From contig NZ_CP054839.1 in NCBI RefSeq assembly GCF_018141105.1, forward strand, positions 2,480,001-2,544,000: a stretch of 64,000 bases of DNA, given 5' to 3'. The DNA comes from Saccharopolyspora erythraea. GTDB lineage: Bacteria > Actinomycetota > Actinomycetes > Mycobacteriales > Pseudonocardiaceae. Both the position numbers and the translations under genes were made by a program. Shown one piece after another: positions 57,358 to 64,000 of the stretch; the stretch's first letter is position 1, and each line of letters starts with the position of its first letter. Below the pieces are notes generated by a model, which did no database searches, was not told the origin of the DNA, and saw only the letters and a program-made list of their open reading frames with translations.

Positions 57358-59307
57358 ATGCGACGCAACTCCGCCAAGGTGCGGGTCGACGGCGAGCCCG
57401 CCGTCTGGCTGGGCGCCAACTTCTGGTCCCGCACCGGCGGGCCGCTGATGTGGCGCAACTACGACCCGGCGGTGGTGCGCTCCGAGCTGGAGGTGCTGGC
57501 CGAGAACGGCCTGCGCCAGACCCGCTCGTTCTTCTACTGGCCCGACTTCATGCCCGAACCCGACCGCATCGACGAGGAGAAGGCCGCGCACTTCGCCGAC
57601 TTCCTCGACGCCCACACCGAAATCGGTATGACCTCCATTCCGACGTTCATCGTCGGTCACATGTCCGGCGACAACTGGGACCCGGCGTGGCGCGGCGGCC
57701 GCGACCTCTACGCCGACGTGTGGCTGGTGGCGCGGCAGGCGTGGTTCGTCGAGCGGATGAGCGAGCGCTTCGCCGGGCACCCCGCGGTGGCGGGGTGGCT
57801 GATCAGCAACGAGATGCCGATCTACGGCCGGTTGCGCCACGAACCCGTCGCGCCCGCCGAGCACGTGCTGAGCTGGGCGCAGCTGATGGTGCAGGCCGTC
57901 CGCGCGGGCGGCGCGCGCCAGCCGGTGTCGCTCGGCGACGGTGCGTGGGGCATCGAGGTGACCGGCGTGGACAACGGGTTCTCGGTGCGCGACACCGGCG
58001 CGCTCGTCGACTTCGTCGGACCGCACGTCTACCGGATGGACAGCGACCCGGTGCGCCAGCACCTCAACGCCGCGTTCGTCTGCGAACTGTCGGCGGTGGC
58101 GGGAAAACCCGTGGTGCTGGAGGAGTTCGGGCTCTCCAGTGACCACGTCTCGGCGCAGAACGCCGGGCACTACTACCGGCAGACGCTGCACACGTCGCTG
58201 CTGGCCGGGGCGACCGGCTGGCTGGCGTGGAACAACACCGACTACGACGGCCTGGTGGCGCAGGAACCCTACTCGCACCACCCCTTCGAGATGCACTTCG
58301 GCATCACCGACCACACCGGAGCGCCGAAGCCCCCGCTGCTGGAGCTGGATTCCTTCGCGCGCACGCTCGACGCGGTCGACTTCCCCCGGTGCTCCCGGAC
58401 CGACACCGAGGTCGCGCTGCTGGTCAGCGAGTACCTCGAACACGGCTATCCGTACGCGCAGGCCGACGACCGGCCGCTGATCTTCACGACGCTGCGGCAG
58501 GGCTACGTCGCGGCGCGGGAGGCCGACCTGCCGGTCGGCTTCGTCCGGGAGCGCGACGGCGTCGAGGACTGCGCGCTGTACCTGCTGCCGTGCGTGAAGC
58601 AGGTCCAGGGACCGACCTGGCTCGCGCTGCGTGAACGCGTGGCGGCCGGGTCGGTGCTGTACCTGTCGTACTGCGCGGGCGAGGTCGAGCACCACAGGGG
58701 AGCGTGGCTGCCCTACCTGGACGAGACCTTCGGCGTCGAGAAGCAGCTGGCCTACGGGCTGGTGGACGCCGTCGAGGACGAGCACGTGGAGTTCACCTTC
58801 ACCGAGGACTTCGGCGGTATCGAGGCCGGTGAGGTGCTGCGGTTCCGGGTGGGCGGCAACGAGCACAGCCGGACCTTCCTGCCGGTGGTGCCGCGCGGGG
58901 CGAAGGTCGTCGCGACCGACGCCCACGGCCGTCCCGCCCTGCTGCGCCACGTGACGGGGGAGGGGCAGGCGGTGCTCTGCACCTATCCGCTGGAGCACTT
59001 CGCGGCGAGCAACGCGCGGGTGAACCCCGAGCCCACCTACCGGATCTACGCCGCGCTGGCCGCCGTCGCGGGAGTGCGGCGACCGGTCGTGGTGGACCGG
59101 CCGGAGGTCTTCGCCGACGCGCTCGTGCACGAGGACGGTCGCCGCTTCGCGTGGCTGGTCGGGCAGAACGCCGAACCGATCACCGTGACGCCGCGGGTCG
59201 AAGGCTCGCTTCACGACCTGGTGACCGGAGCCGAGGTGCCCGAGATCGAGCTGCTGCCCTACGGCGTGCGGGTGCTCGAACTGCGGCCGTCCCCGGAGCT
59301 TCCCTGA
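57358..59307 (+). CDS. Cytosolic GH5/GH42-like beta-glycosidase (endo-beta-mannosidase-like)
   Basis: This is a 649-residue glycosidase with no signal peptide. The N-terminal TIM barrel (about 10-330) carries the clan GH-A acid/base Glu in GWLISNEMPIYGR and the nucleophile Glu in VVLEEFGLSSD; FLWRNYD-like PLMWRNYDPAVVRSEL starts the barrel. The middle third (SEYLEHGYPYAQADDRPLIFTTLRQGYVAAREADLPVGFVRE, then LPCVKQVQGPTWLALRERVAAGSVLYLSY) resembles the glutamine-amidotransferase-like trimerisation domain of GH42. A beta-sandwich end follows. It probably hydrolyses the imported oligosaccharide in the cytoplasm. AAGGGG precedes ATG 57358. Confidence 0.87.
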   Translation: MRRNSAKVRVDGEPAVWLGANFWSRTGGPLMWRNYDPAVVRSELEVLAENGLRQTRSFFYWPDFMPEPDRIDEEKAAHFADFLDAHTEIGMTSIPTFIVGHMSGDNWDPAWRGGRDLYADVWLVARQAWFVERMSERFAGHPAVAGWLISNEMPIYGRLRHEPVAPAEHVLSWAQLMVQAVRAGGARQPVSLGDGAWGIEVTGVDNGFSVRDTGALVDFVGPHVYRMDSDPVRQHLNAAFVCELSAVAGKPVVLEEFGLSSDHVSAQNAGHYYRQTLHTSLLAGATGWLAWNNTDYDGLVAQEPYSHHPFEMHFGITDHTGAPKPPLLELDSFARTLDAVDFPRCSRTDTEVALLVSEYLEHGYPYAQADDRPLIFTTLRQGYVAAREADLPVGFVRERDGVEDCALYLLPCVKQVQGPTWLALRERVAAGSVLYLSYCAGEVEHHRGAWLPYLDETFGVEKQLAYGLVDAVEDEHVEFTFTEDFGGIEAGEVLRFRVGGNEHSRTFLPVVPRGAKVVATDAHGRPALLRHVTGEGQAVLCTYPLEHFAASNARVNPEPTYRIYAALAAVAGVRRPVVVDRPEVFADALVHEDGRRFAWLVGQNAEPITVTPRVEGSLHDLVTGAEVPEIELLPYGVRVLELRPSPELP

Positions 59308-59540
59308 AGTACGGCGTTGATCGCGGCCGGCGCCGAGATCATGCAGGCCATGCAGGGCATGCCCGCCGGGTACAGCGACCACTCGCACTCCCGCGCGACC
59401 ACGACCACGCCGCAGTAGGCGGGCAGCTCGACCGGCACGCCGTCCAGGTCGTCGGGAATGGGAACCGCGTGGCACACCCGTTCGCGTTCCGGGATTCCGG
59501 GTTTCGCAACCAGCCGTGCGAAGGCGATTCGACCGGTCAT
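59259..59540 (-). CDS. Small soluble protein with Cys motifs (93 aa), function unknown
   Basis: This is a 93-residue protein, MTGRIAFARLVAKPG at the start, then ERVCHAVPIPDDLDGVPVELPAYCGVVVVARE and AGMPCMACMISAP, with a Ser/Thr-rich end. The Cys spacing (CH, YCG, CMAC) suggests a small zinc or redox-type fold. Proteins of this pattern accompany small regulator genes in related actinomycetes (recalled, not searched). It overlaps the 3' end of the glycosidase gene by 49 nt on the opposite strand, and its ATG overlaps the stop of the upstream small membrane gene by 4 nt. Confidence 0.68.
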   Translation of the reverse strand: MTGRIAFARLVAKPGIPERERVCHAVPIPDDLDGVPVELPAYCGVVVVARECEWSLYPAGMPCMACMISAPAAINAVLQGSSGDGRSSSTRTP

Positions 59541-59755
59541 GCGTCGGGGTCCTGTCCGCGTGGACGGGATTCGGGGTGGCGGTCCCAGATCTCTTTGGTC
59601 GTCGCCTGTGTCCGTCGTTTCGCGCGCCAATTGCGAATCGGTTTTGTTTTGGTCCTGCGCCGCAGATCGCACCAGATGGCGGCCGCGCACAAAGTCAACG
59701 CCCACACCGTGATCGCGTACAGCGGTAGCAGGGCGAGTTCTTGCTGAGAGCGCAT
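59537..59755 (-). CDS. Small single-pass membrane protein (72 aa), function unknown
   Basis: A 72-residue protein with one helix near residues 7-28 (ALLPLYAITVWALTLCAAAIW) and a strongly basic tail (CDLRRRTKTKPIRNWRAKRRTQATTKEIWDRH). The tail ends ESRPRGQDPDA. It is coupled to the Cys-motif gene by ATGA. It shares the 229-nt divergent promoter region with the XRE regulator gene and could be controlled by it. Confidence 0.65.
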   Translation of the reverse strand: MRSQQELALLPLYAITVWALTLCAAAIWCDLRRRTKTKPIRNWRAKRRTQATTKEIWDRHPESRPRGQDPDA

Positions 59756-59984
59756 GGGATTTCCTCGCGGAAAGGTTTCGCCGAATCCCCCCGCGTCCGC
59801 CCCGGCTGCTGGAGATCGGGGACCGGGGCGGACTGTCGGCCGCGATGTCGGGGAAGGGGGCGACCGACAGTGCGAACGTATCAGGACGAATATTACTGTG
59901 TCGCTCACCGAAAGGGTGATCTTCGTTTGCTCCGCCGAATTCCCGGTGCAGACTGGCGCCAACATCGAGATTGGAGATCTTGGG

Positions 59985-60830
59985 ATGTCCGGACCGACGA
60001 TCCGACGGCGCCAGCTCGGCAGGCAGCTCCGCCAGTTGCGCGATGCGGCGGGCAAGTCCTCGCGGGCCGCCGCGGAATGGCTCGACGTGTCGCAGGCGAC
60101 AGTGTCCAAAGTGGAGAACGGAAAGCAGGCGCCGAAGATCGCGCACGTGCGGCTGCTGTTGCAGCTCTACGGAGTCGAGTCGCCGCGGTCGGAGGCGATC
60201 CTGCGGCTGGCCCGCGAGGCCAACCAGCGCGGGTGGTGGACCGCCTACGGCGACACCGTCCCGGACTGGTTCCGCGACTACGTCGGCCTGGAGACCGACG
60301 CGACGGAGCTGTGGACCTACGACGCGGAGCTGATCCACGGCCTGCTCCAGACGCCCGGCTACATCCGCGCGGTGACCGCCGCCTTCAACGAGGAATCGGC
60401 GGGCTTCGACGTCGAGTGCTACGTCGACCAGCGCCAGGCGAGGCAGGACCGGCTGACCAGCAGCAACCCACCCAGGCTGTTCTCCGTGCTCAGCGAGGGC
60501 GCGCTCCGTCGTCTGGTCGGTGGCCGCGAGGTGATGCGGGAGCAGATCCAGCACCTGATCGAGCTGAGCAAGCTCCCGCACGTGACCTTCCAGGTGCTGC
60601 CGTTCGAAGCGGGTGCGCACGCGGCGATGGTCTCGCCGTTCACCCTGCTCAGGTTCGAGGAAGACCCGGACATGGGCGCGGTGTACCTGGAGAACCACCA
60701 GGGTGCGCTCTACCTGGAGCGGCCCGCTGACGTGAACGGCTACGTCGACACCTTCGAACGGGTGCGCAAAGTTGCGCTAACGCCGAAGAAAACCAAGGAC
60801 TTCCTCGCTAACCTGGTGCTGAACCTGTGA
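59985..60830 (+). CDS. XRE-family regulator of the Scr1/WhiJ type
   Basis: This 281-residue regulator has an N-terminal HTH (RRRQLGRQLRQLRDAAGKSSRAAAEWLDVSQATVSKVENGK, about residues 8-47). It is followed by the Scr1/DUF5753-type domain (VPDWFRDYVGLETDATELWTYDAELIHGLLQTPGYIRAV, then LPHVTFQVLPFEAGAHAAMVSPFTLLRF, then VYLENHQGALYLERPADV). Such proteins pair with DUF397 products to control development or antibiotic-related genes in streptomycetes. The DUF397 partner follows 24 nt downstream. An imperfect palindrome (TCACC/GGTGA, 59905-59919) upstream might be an operator. Confidence 0.92.
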   Translation: MSGPTIRRRQLGRQLRQLRDAAGKSSRAAAEWLDVSQATVSKVENGKQAPKIAHVRLLLQLYGVESPRSEAILRLAREANQRGWWTAYGDTVPDWFRDYVGLETDATELWTYDAELIHGLLQTPGYIRAVTAAFNEESAGFDVECYVDQRQARQDRLTSSNPPRLFSVLSEGALRRLVGGREVMREQIQHLIELSKLPHVTFQVLPFEAGAHAAMVSPFTLLRFEEDPDMGAVYLENHQGALYLERPADVNGYVDTFERVRKVALTPKKTKDFLANLVLNL

Positions 60831-60854
60831 CAGCGATGGAAAGGAGCGCGGGAA

Positions 60855-61055
60855 GTGAGCGACTTAGCCCGCGCCGAATGGCGCAAGTCCTCCCGTAGCG
60901 GCGGAAATGGTGGTCAGTGCGTCGAGGTCGCGGTGACCCCGACGACGGTCGGAGTCCGCGACACCAAGGATCGCGCCGGCGGCACCCTGGTCCTGTCGGC
61001 GCGTTGCTGGGCCGGGTTCGTCTCCGGTGTCCGAGACGGCCGCTTCGACGCATGA
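60855..61055 (+). CDS. DUF397 domain protein (partner of the XRE regulator)
   Basis: A 66-residue protein with the DUF397 signature ARAEWRKSSRSGGNGGQCVEVAV, then VGVRDTKDRAGGTLVLSARCWAGFVSGVRDGRF. DUF397 proteins act as small partners of Scr1/WhiJ-type HTH proteins. The GTG start is preceded by AAAGGAG. It is co-transcribed with the regulator, and a strong hairpin follows the stop within 7 nt. Confidence 0.92.
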   Translation: MSDLARAEWRKSSRSGGNGGQCVEVAVTPTTVGVRDTKDRAGGTLVLSARCWAGFVSGVRDGRFDA

Positions 61056-61061
61056 ACGCCG

Positions 61062-61101
61062 GTGAGTCTTTTGGGTTGCTCGAGCAGCCCAAAAGACTCA
61101 C
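61062..61101 (+). terminator. Terminator after the XRE/DUF397 pair
   Basis: GTGAGTCTTTTGGG (61062-61075) pairs exactly with CCCAAAAGACTCAC (61088-61101). The inner TTGCT/AGCAG continues the stem with one G-U pair around a 2-nt CG centre. The stem has an A/T-rich core, unlike the other hairpins here, and could also be a repeated element. Confidence 0.7.
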
Positions 61102-61133
61102 GGGGACCACTCGATTCAGCTTTGGGGACAGAC

Positions 61134-63257
61134 TTGGCAGCTCCGCACGGGAACACGCACAACAGCGCGTCAACCGCTGAAAGCGTGGTACAAGCGCAGC
61201 AAATACACGGTGACGTGCACTTCCACGGCGCGGCCAACCCGGCGGCTCCGCGCATGGTGCCTCGTCAGCTTCCCGCCGCGGTACGGCATTTCATCAACCG
61301 CACCGTCGAGCAGGACGCGTTGACCACGTTGCTGAACGGCGCGGGAAGTGACCACACCGTCCTGGTGTCGACCATCGACGGGCTCGCGGGCGTGGGCAAG
61401 TCGACACTGGTCGTGCAGTGGGCGCACCAGGTCCGGGAGCGGTTCCCGGACGGGGAGCTCTACGCCAACCTGCGGGGTTTCGACCCGGCCGCGGAGCCGG
61501 TGACCCCGGGGGAGGCGCTGGGCGGCTTCGTCACCGCGCTGGGTGTCGCGCCGGAGGCCGTGCCCGTCGCGGAAGAGGCCAGAGCCGCGCAGTTCCGCAC
61601 ACTGCTGCACGGTCGGCGGATGCTGCTCGTGCTGGACAACGCCCGCAACGCCGAGCAGGTGCTGCCGTTGATGCCGGGTTCGCCCGGCTGCCTGGTCGTC
61701 GTGACCAGTCGTCAGCGACTCGACGGGCTCGTGGCCCATCACGGTGCTCAGCGGCTCGCCCTCGAGACCCTCACCCGTGACGAAGGTCGCCGACTCCTGG
61801 CTCGGTACATCGGTGGCGAACGCCTGGAGCACGAGCCGGAGGCAGTGGAGGCGTTGCTGCACCACTGCGCCGGGCTGCCACTGGCGCTGACCCTGGTCGC
61901 GGTCCAGGCCACCGCCGAACCGGACGTGCCGCTGGAGGAGCTCGCGGCCGACCTCCGAAGCGAGCGCAACCGGCTGGATGCGCTCGACGCGGGTGGCGAG
62001 ACCGGCATCCGGGCGGTGTTCTCCTGGTCCTACCGCTCACTCTCCCCGCAAGCCGCTCGGCTGTTCCGCCTGCTCGGACTGCCCAACTCGCCGGACATCG
62101 GCACCGGCGCGGCAGCGGCGGTGGCAGGGACCGACCACCGCGGCGTCCGCAGACTCCTGGCCGAGCTGTGCCGCGCCCACCTGCTCACCCGTCGAGCGGG
62201 CGACCGCTATGTCTTCCACGACCTGCTCCGCGCCTACGCGCGCGAGCGCGCGCATGAGGACGACTCGGCGCAGGAACGCACTGCCGCGTTCGAACGTCTG
62301 CTGGACCACTACCTCTACACGACCTACGCGGCCAACCATCGACTGGAACCAACGCGGCCCCTGCCCGAGCTGGACCACGTCGACCAGTACCTGTGGCGCG
62401 ACTTCGCCACCTACGAAGAGGCCCTGGACTGGTGGGACGCCGAGCACGCCAATGTCCTGTCCGCCGTCCGCCAGGCGGTGGCACTCCGGCTGCCCCGTGG
62501 CCCGTGGCTGTCACACGCCGCCACCTTCCCGTTCAAGCTGCGTGGTCTCGTCGACGAGATGAAGGTGAGCAGTGCCGACGGGCTTGCGGGCGCGCGGGAG
62601 AGCGGAGACCGCCCGTTGCAGGCACGGCTGCTCAGCGATCTCAGCACGGCGTACCTCTTCCGAGGCGAGTTCGACGCGTCCATCCGCTGCAGGCAGTCCG
62701 CCGCCGAGCTGTTCGCCGAGCTTGGTGAACGCGACTGGGAAGCCCTGATGCACGCGGTGCTGGGGGAGACATTCCTCGAGATGGGCCGCTACGCGGACGC
62801 GGCGGCCTCCGCGCGGGAGGCGCTGCGGATGCAGGAAAGCGCCGACGGCAAGGTCATCGACCCGGGAGGAGCGGACGCGGTCCTCGGACTTGCCTTGGCG
62901 CACCTGGGAGAGTTCGGCGCGGCGTTCCCGCCTCTGCACCGCGCCTACGCCGTAGCCGACCAGTTCGGGCAGGGGTATGCCCTGACTAACCTCGGTTCCG
63001 CGCATTTCCTCGCGGGCGACATGGAAAACGCGGTGCGGACCTACCGCCAGGCGGTGCAGCACCGTCGCGACATCGGCCACGAGTTCGGCGAAGCCGTGTG
63101 CCTCAACAAGCTCGGCGAAGCGCTGCGGGCCTGGGGTGAGGTGGAGGGGGCTCGGGACGCCTGGCAGCAGGCACTCGCCATCCTCGACGGGCTCGGGCAT
63201 CCCGACGCCGAGAACGTCCGCGAAAACCTCGATGCGCTGGACGCCACGGAATCATGA
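61134..63257 (+). CDS. NB-ARC ATPase with TPR repeats (AfsR-like without SARP domain)
   Basis: This roughly 707-residue STAND-type ATPase has a short leader with the common VVQAQQIHGDVHFHG strand (about residues 18-32). The NB-ARC domain has Walker A TIDGLAGVGKSTLVVQW, the Walker B-like RMLLVLDNARNAEQV, VVVTSRQRLDGL and GLPLAL. A winged-helix and TPR region follow (AELFAELGERDWEALMHAVLGETFLEMGRYADAAASARE, then ENAVRTYRQAVQHRRDIGHEFG). It lacks the N-terminal SARP DNA-binding domain of AfsR. The start is uncertain: TTG 61134 has GGGGA upstream, and GTG 61185 or GTG 61062 (inside the hairpin) are alternatives. The trigger is unknown. Confidence 0.85.
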   Translation: MAAPHGNTHNSASTAESVVQAQQIHGDVHFHGAANPAAPRMVPRQLPAAVRHFINRTVEQDALTTLLNGAGSDHTVLVSTIDGLAGVGKSTLVVQWAHQVRERFPDGELYANLRGFDPAAEPVTPGEALGGFVTALGVAPEAVPVAEEARAAQFRTLLHGRRMLLVLDNARNAEQVLPLMPGSPGCLVVVTSRQRLDGLVAHHGAQRLALETLTRDEGRRLLARYIGGERLEHEPEAVEALLHHCAGLPLALTLVAVQATAEPDVPLEELAADLRSERNRLDALDAGGETGIRAVFSWSYRSLSPQAARLFRLLGLPNSPDIGTGAAAAVAGTDHRGVRRLLAELCRAHLLTRRAGDRYVFHDLLRAYARERAHEDDSAQERTAAFERLLDHYLYTTYAANHRLEPTRPLPELDHVDQYLWRDFATYEEALDWWDAEHANVLSAVRQAVALRLPRGPWLSHAATFPFKLRGLVDEMKVSSADGLAGARESGDRPLQARLLSDLSTAYLFRGEFDASIRCRQSAAELFAELGERDWEALMHAVLGETFLEMGRYADAAASAREALRMQESADGKVIDPGGADAVLGLALAHLGEFGAAFPPLHRAYAVADQFGQGYALTNLGSAHFLAGDMENAVRTYRQAVQHRRDIGHEFGEAVCLNKLGEALRAWGEVEGARDAWQQALAILDGLGHPDAENVRENLDALDATES

Positions 63258-63267
63258 CCAGAGCCGC

Positions 63268-64000
63268 TCACGCGGTCCAGTCCAGGATCGGGGCGAAGGA
63301 GCGGACGAACGTCGAGCGGGGCATCAGGCGCATGGCGCCGTCGCGGAGTGCGACCGCCGCGGGGGAGGACCAGTGCGCCACCTCGCCGATGCGCCGGGAG
63401 CGGCGCACGACCATCTGGGTGCGCGGCCTGCGTTCCCGGTCGTAGCGGGCAAGCGCGTCCGCCAGCACCGCTCTGGTGCGCACGCCCCGCACCGCCGACC
63501 CGAGGACCACGGCGTCTTCCAGTGCCTGGCACGCGCCCTGGCCGAGGTTGGGGGTCATGGCGTGGGCGGCGTCGCCGACCAGCACGACGCTGCCCCGCAC
63601 ATAGGTGCTCAGGCAGGGTAGTTCGTAGGTGTCGTGGTGCAGCACGGCGTTCTCCTCGGTGGCGGCGAGCAGCGCCGGGATCGGGTCGTGCCAGCCCGCG
63701 AAGCGCTCGTGCAGCTCGGCGAGCCCACCGCCGCTGCCTTCGGGCGCGTTCGCCACGGCATAGCAGTAGACCCGGCCGTCGGCCAGCGGCGCGTAGCCGA
63801 ACCGCATGCCACGGCCCCAGGTCTCGACCGGTTCGCGCACCGGGACCGGGGCGCTGATCATCCGCCAGGTCGTGTAGCCGGCGTAGCGCGGTGGCGCCGC
63901 GTCCTCCCACAGCGAGCGGCGCGTGGCGCTGCGGACGCCATCCGCGCCGACGACCAGGTCCGCGGTGCTCGTTCCGGCGGAGTGCACGACCGTGCCGTCC
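63268..64000 (-). CDS. FAD-dependent monooxygenase, C-terminal part (5' end beyond the window)
   Basis: This is the C-terminal 243 codons of a group A flavin monooxygenase. The DG motif is ADLVVGADGVRSATRRSLWE, and the GD motif is VVLVGDAAHAMTPNLGQGACQALEDAVVLGSAV. The last part is RYDRERRPRTQMVVRRSRRIGEVAHW. The N-terminal FAD fold should lie past 64000. It probably oxidises an aromatic or related substrate (FAD/NADPH). It is convergent with the NB-ARC-TPR gene, with 10 nt between the stops. Confidence 0.9.
   Translation of the reverse strand, partial: DGTVVHSAGTSTADLVVGADGVRSATRRSLWEDAAPPRYAGYTTWRMISAPVPVREPVETWGRGMRFGYAPLADGRVYCYAVANAPEGSGGGLAELHERFAGWHDPIPALLAATEENAVLHHDTYELPCLSTYVRGSVVLVGDAAHAMTPNLGQGACQALEDAVVLGSAVRGVRTRAVLADALARYDRERRPRTQMVVRRSRRIGEVAHWSSPAAVALRDGAMRLMPRSTFVRSFAPILDWTA

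Overview
The window is high-GC actinomycete DNA. The most likely source is the Pseudonocardiales, close to Saccharopolyspora. Four things point there: very high third-position GC with frequent GTG/TTG starts, two mycothiol-type (MDMPI/DinB-fold) proteins, the coproporphyrin heme branch (hemE-hemG-hemQ), and paired Scr1/DUF397-type regulators. The genus is inferred; no rRNA or tRNA gene was found. No phage, insertion sequence or CRISPR array was seen.

Layout. 1-5.2 kb holds fadA/fadB beta-oxidation genes, an AraC-type regulator, a mycothiol-enzyme-like protein and an RNase D homologue. 5.3-11 kb holds an orphan NarL-type response regulator, about 1 kb without genes, DUF3000, then hemE-hemG-hemQ. 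11-17.5 kb holds small metabolic and regulatory units: an Asp/Glu-racemase-superfamily enzyme, a MarR/ABM divergent pair, an acetyltransferase, an alcohol dehydrogenase with a divergent HTH regulator, msrB, and a ROK repressor divergent from a HAD phosphatase. 18-31 kb holds a LigD-type polymerase, an unusual Nramp relative, an orphan type VII secretion-associated operon, a tiny Cys-rich peptide gene, a TAP-type lipoprotein without its nucleophile Ser, an EamA exporter, a second MDMPI protein, panE and a LigC/LigD-type ligase. 31-36 kb is an ECF sigma / anti-sigma / Asp23-Gls24 envelope-stress operon. 36-42 kb holds zapE, a flavin monooxygenase with a TetR regulator, rocD and a lactonase. 42-49 kb holds a Ser/Thr kinase with a ClpX-type zinc-finger protein, a VOC protein and a complete CUT2 sugar ABC operon. 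49-54 kb holds a macrolide-type glycosyltransferase, a TRIC channel, a thioesterase, PrxQ and a beta-lactamase-like protein. 54-59.3 kb is a CUT1 sugar ABC operon ending in a cytosolic GH5-like glycosidase. 59.3-64 kb holds small paired genes, an XRE/DUF397 pair, an NB-ARC-TPR protein and a truncated FAD monooxygenase.

Parts of the gene set (rnd-like, DUF3000, hemE, hemY/hemG, hemQ, msrB, TAP-like protease, RibD-like reductase, zapE) recall the M. tuberculosis Rv2670c-Rv2682 neighbourhood, here spread out by insertions. This comparison is from memory and was not computed.

Regulation can be read directly in several places. There are perfect inverted repeats at the ROK/HAD and TetR/monooxygenase promoters, and a direct/inverted repeat at the MarR/ABM promoter. 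About eleven genes have a TANNNT -10 box placed 6-8 nt before the start codon, as expected for leaderless transcripts. Strong hairpin terminators separate several convergent or tandem units. The items most worth a second look are the Cys-rich 34-residue peptide with its structured leader, the zinc-finger/Asp23 fusion in the sigma cluster, the Ser-less TAP lipoprotein, the operator palindromes and a two-copy dispersed repeat.
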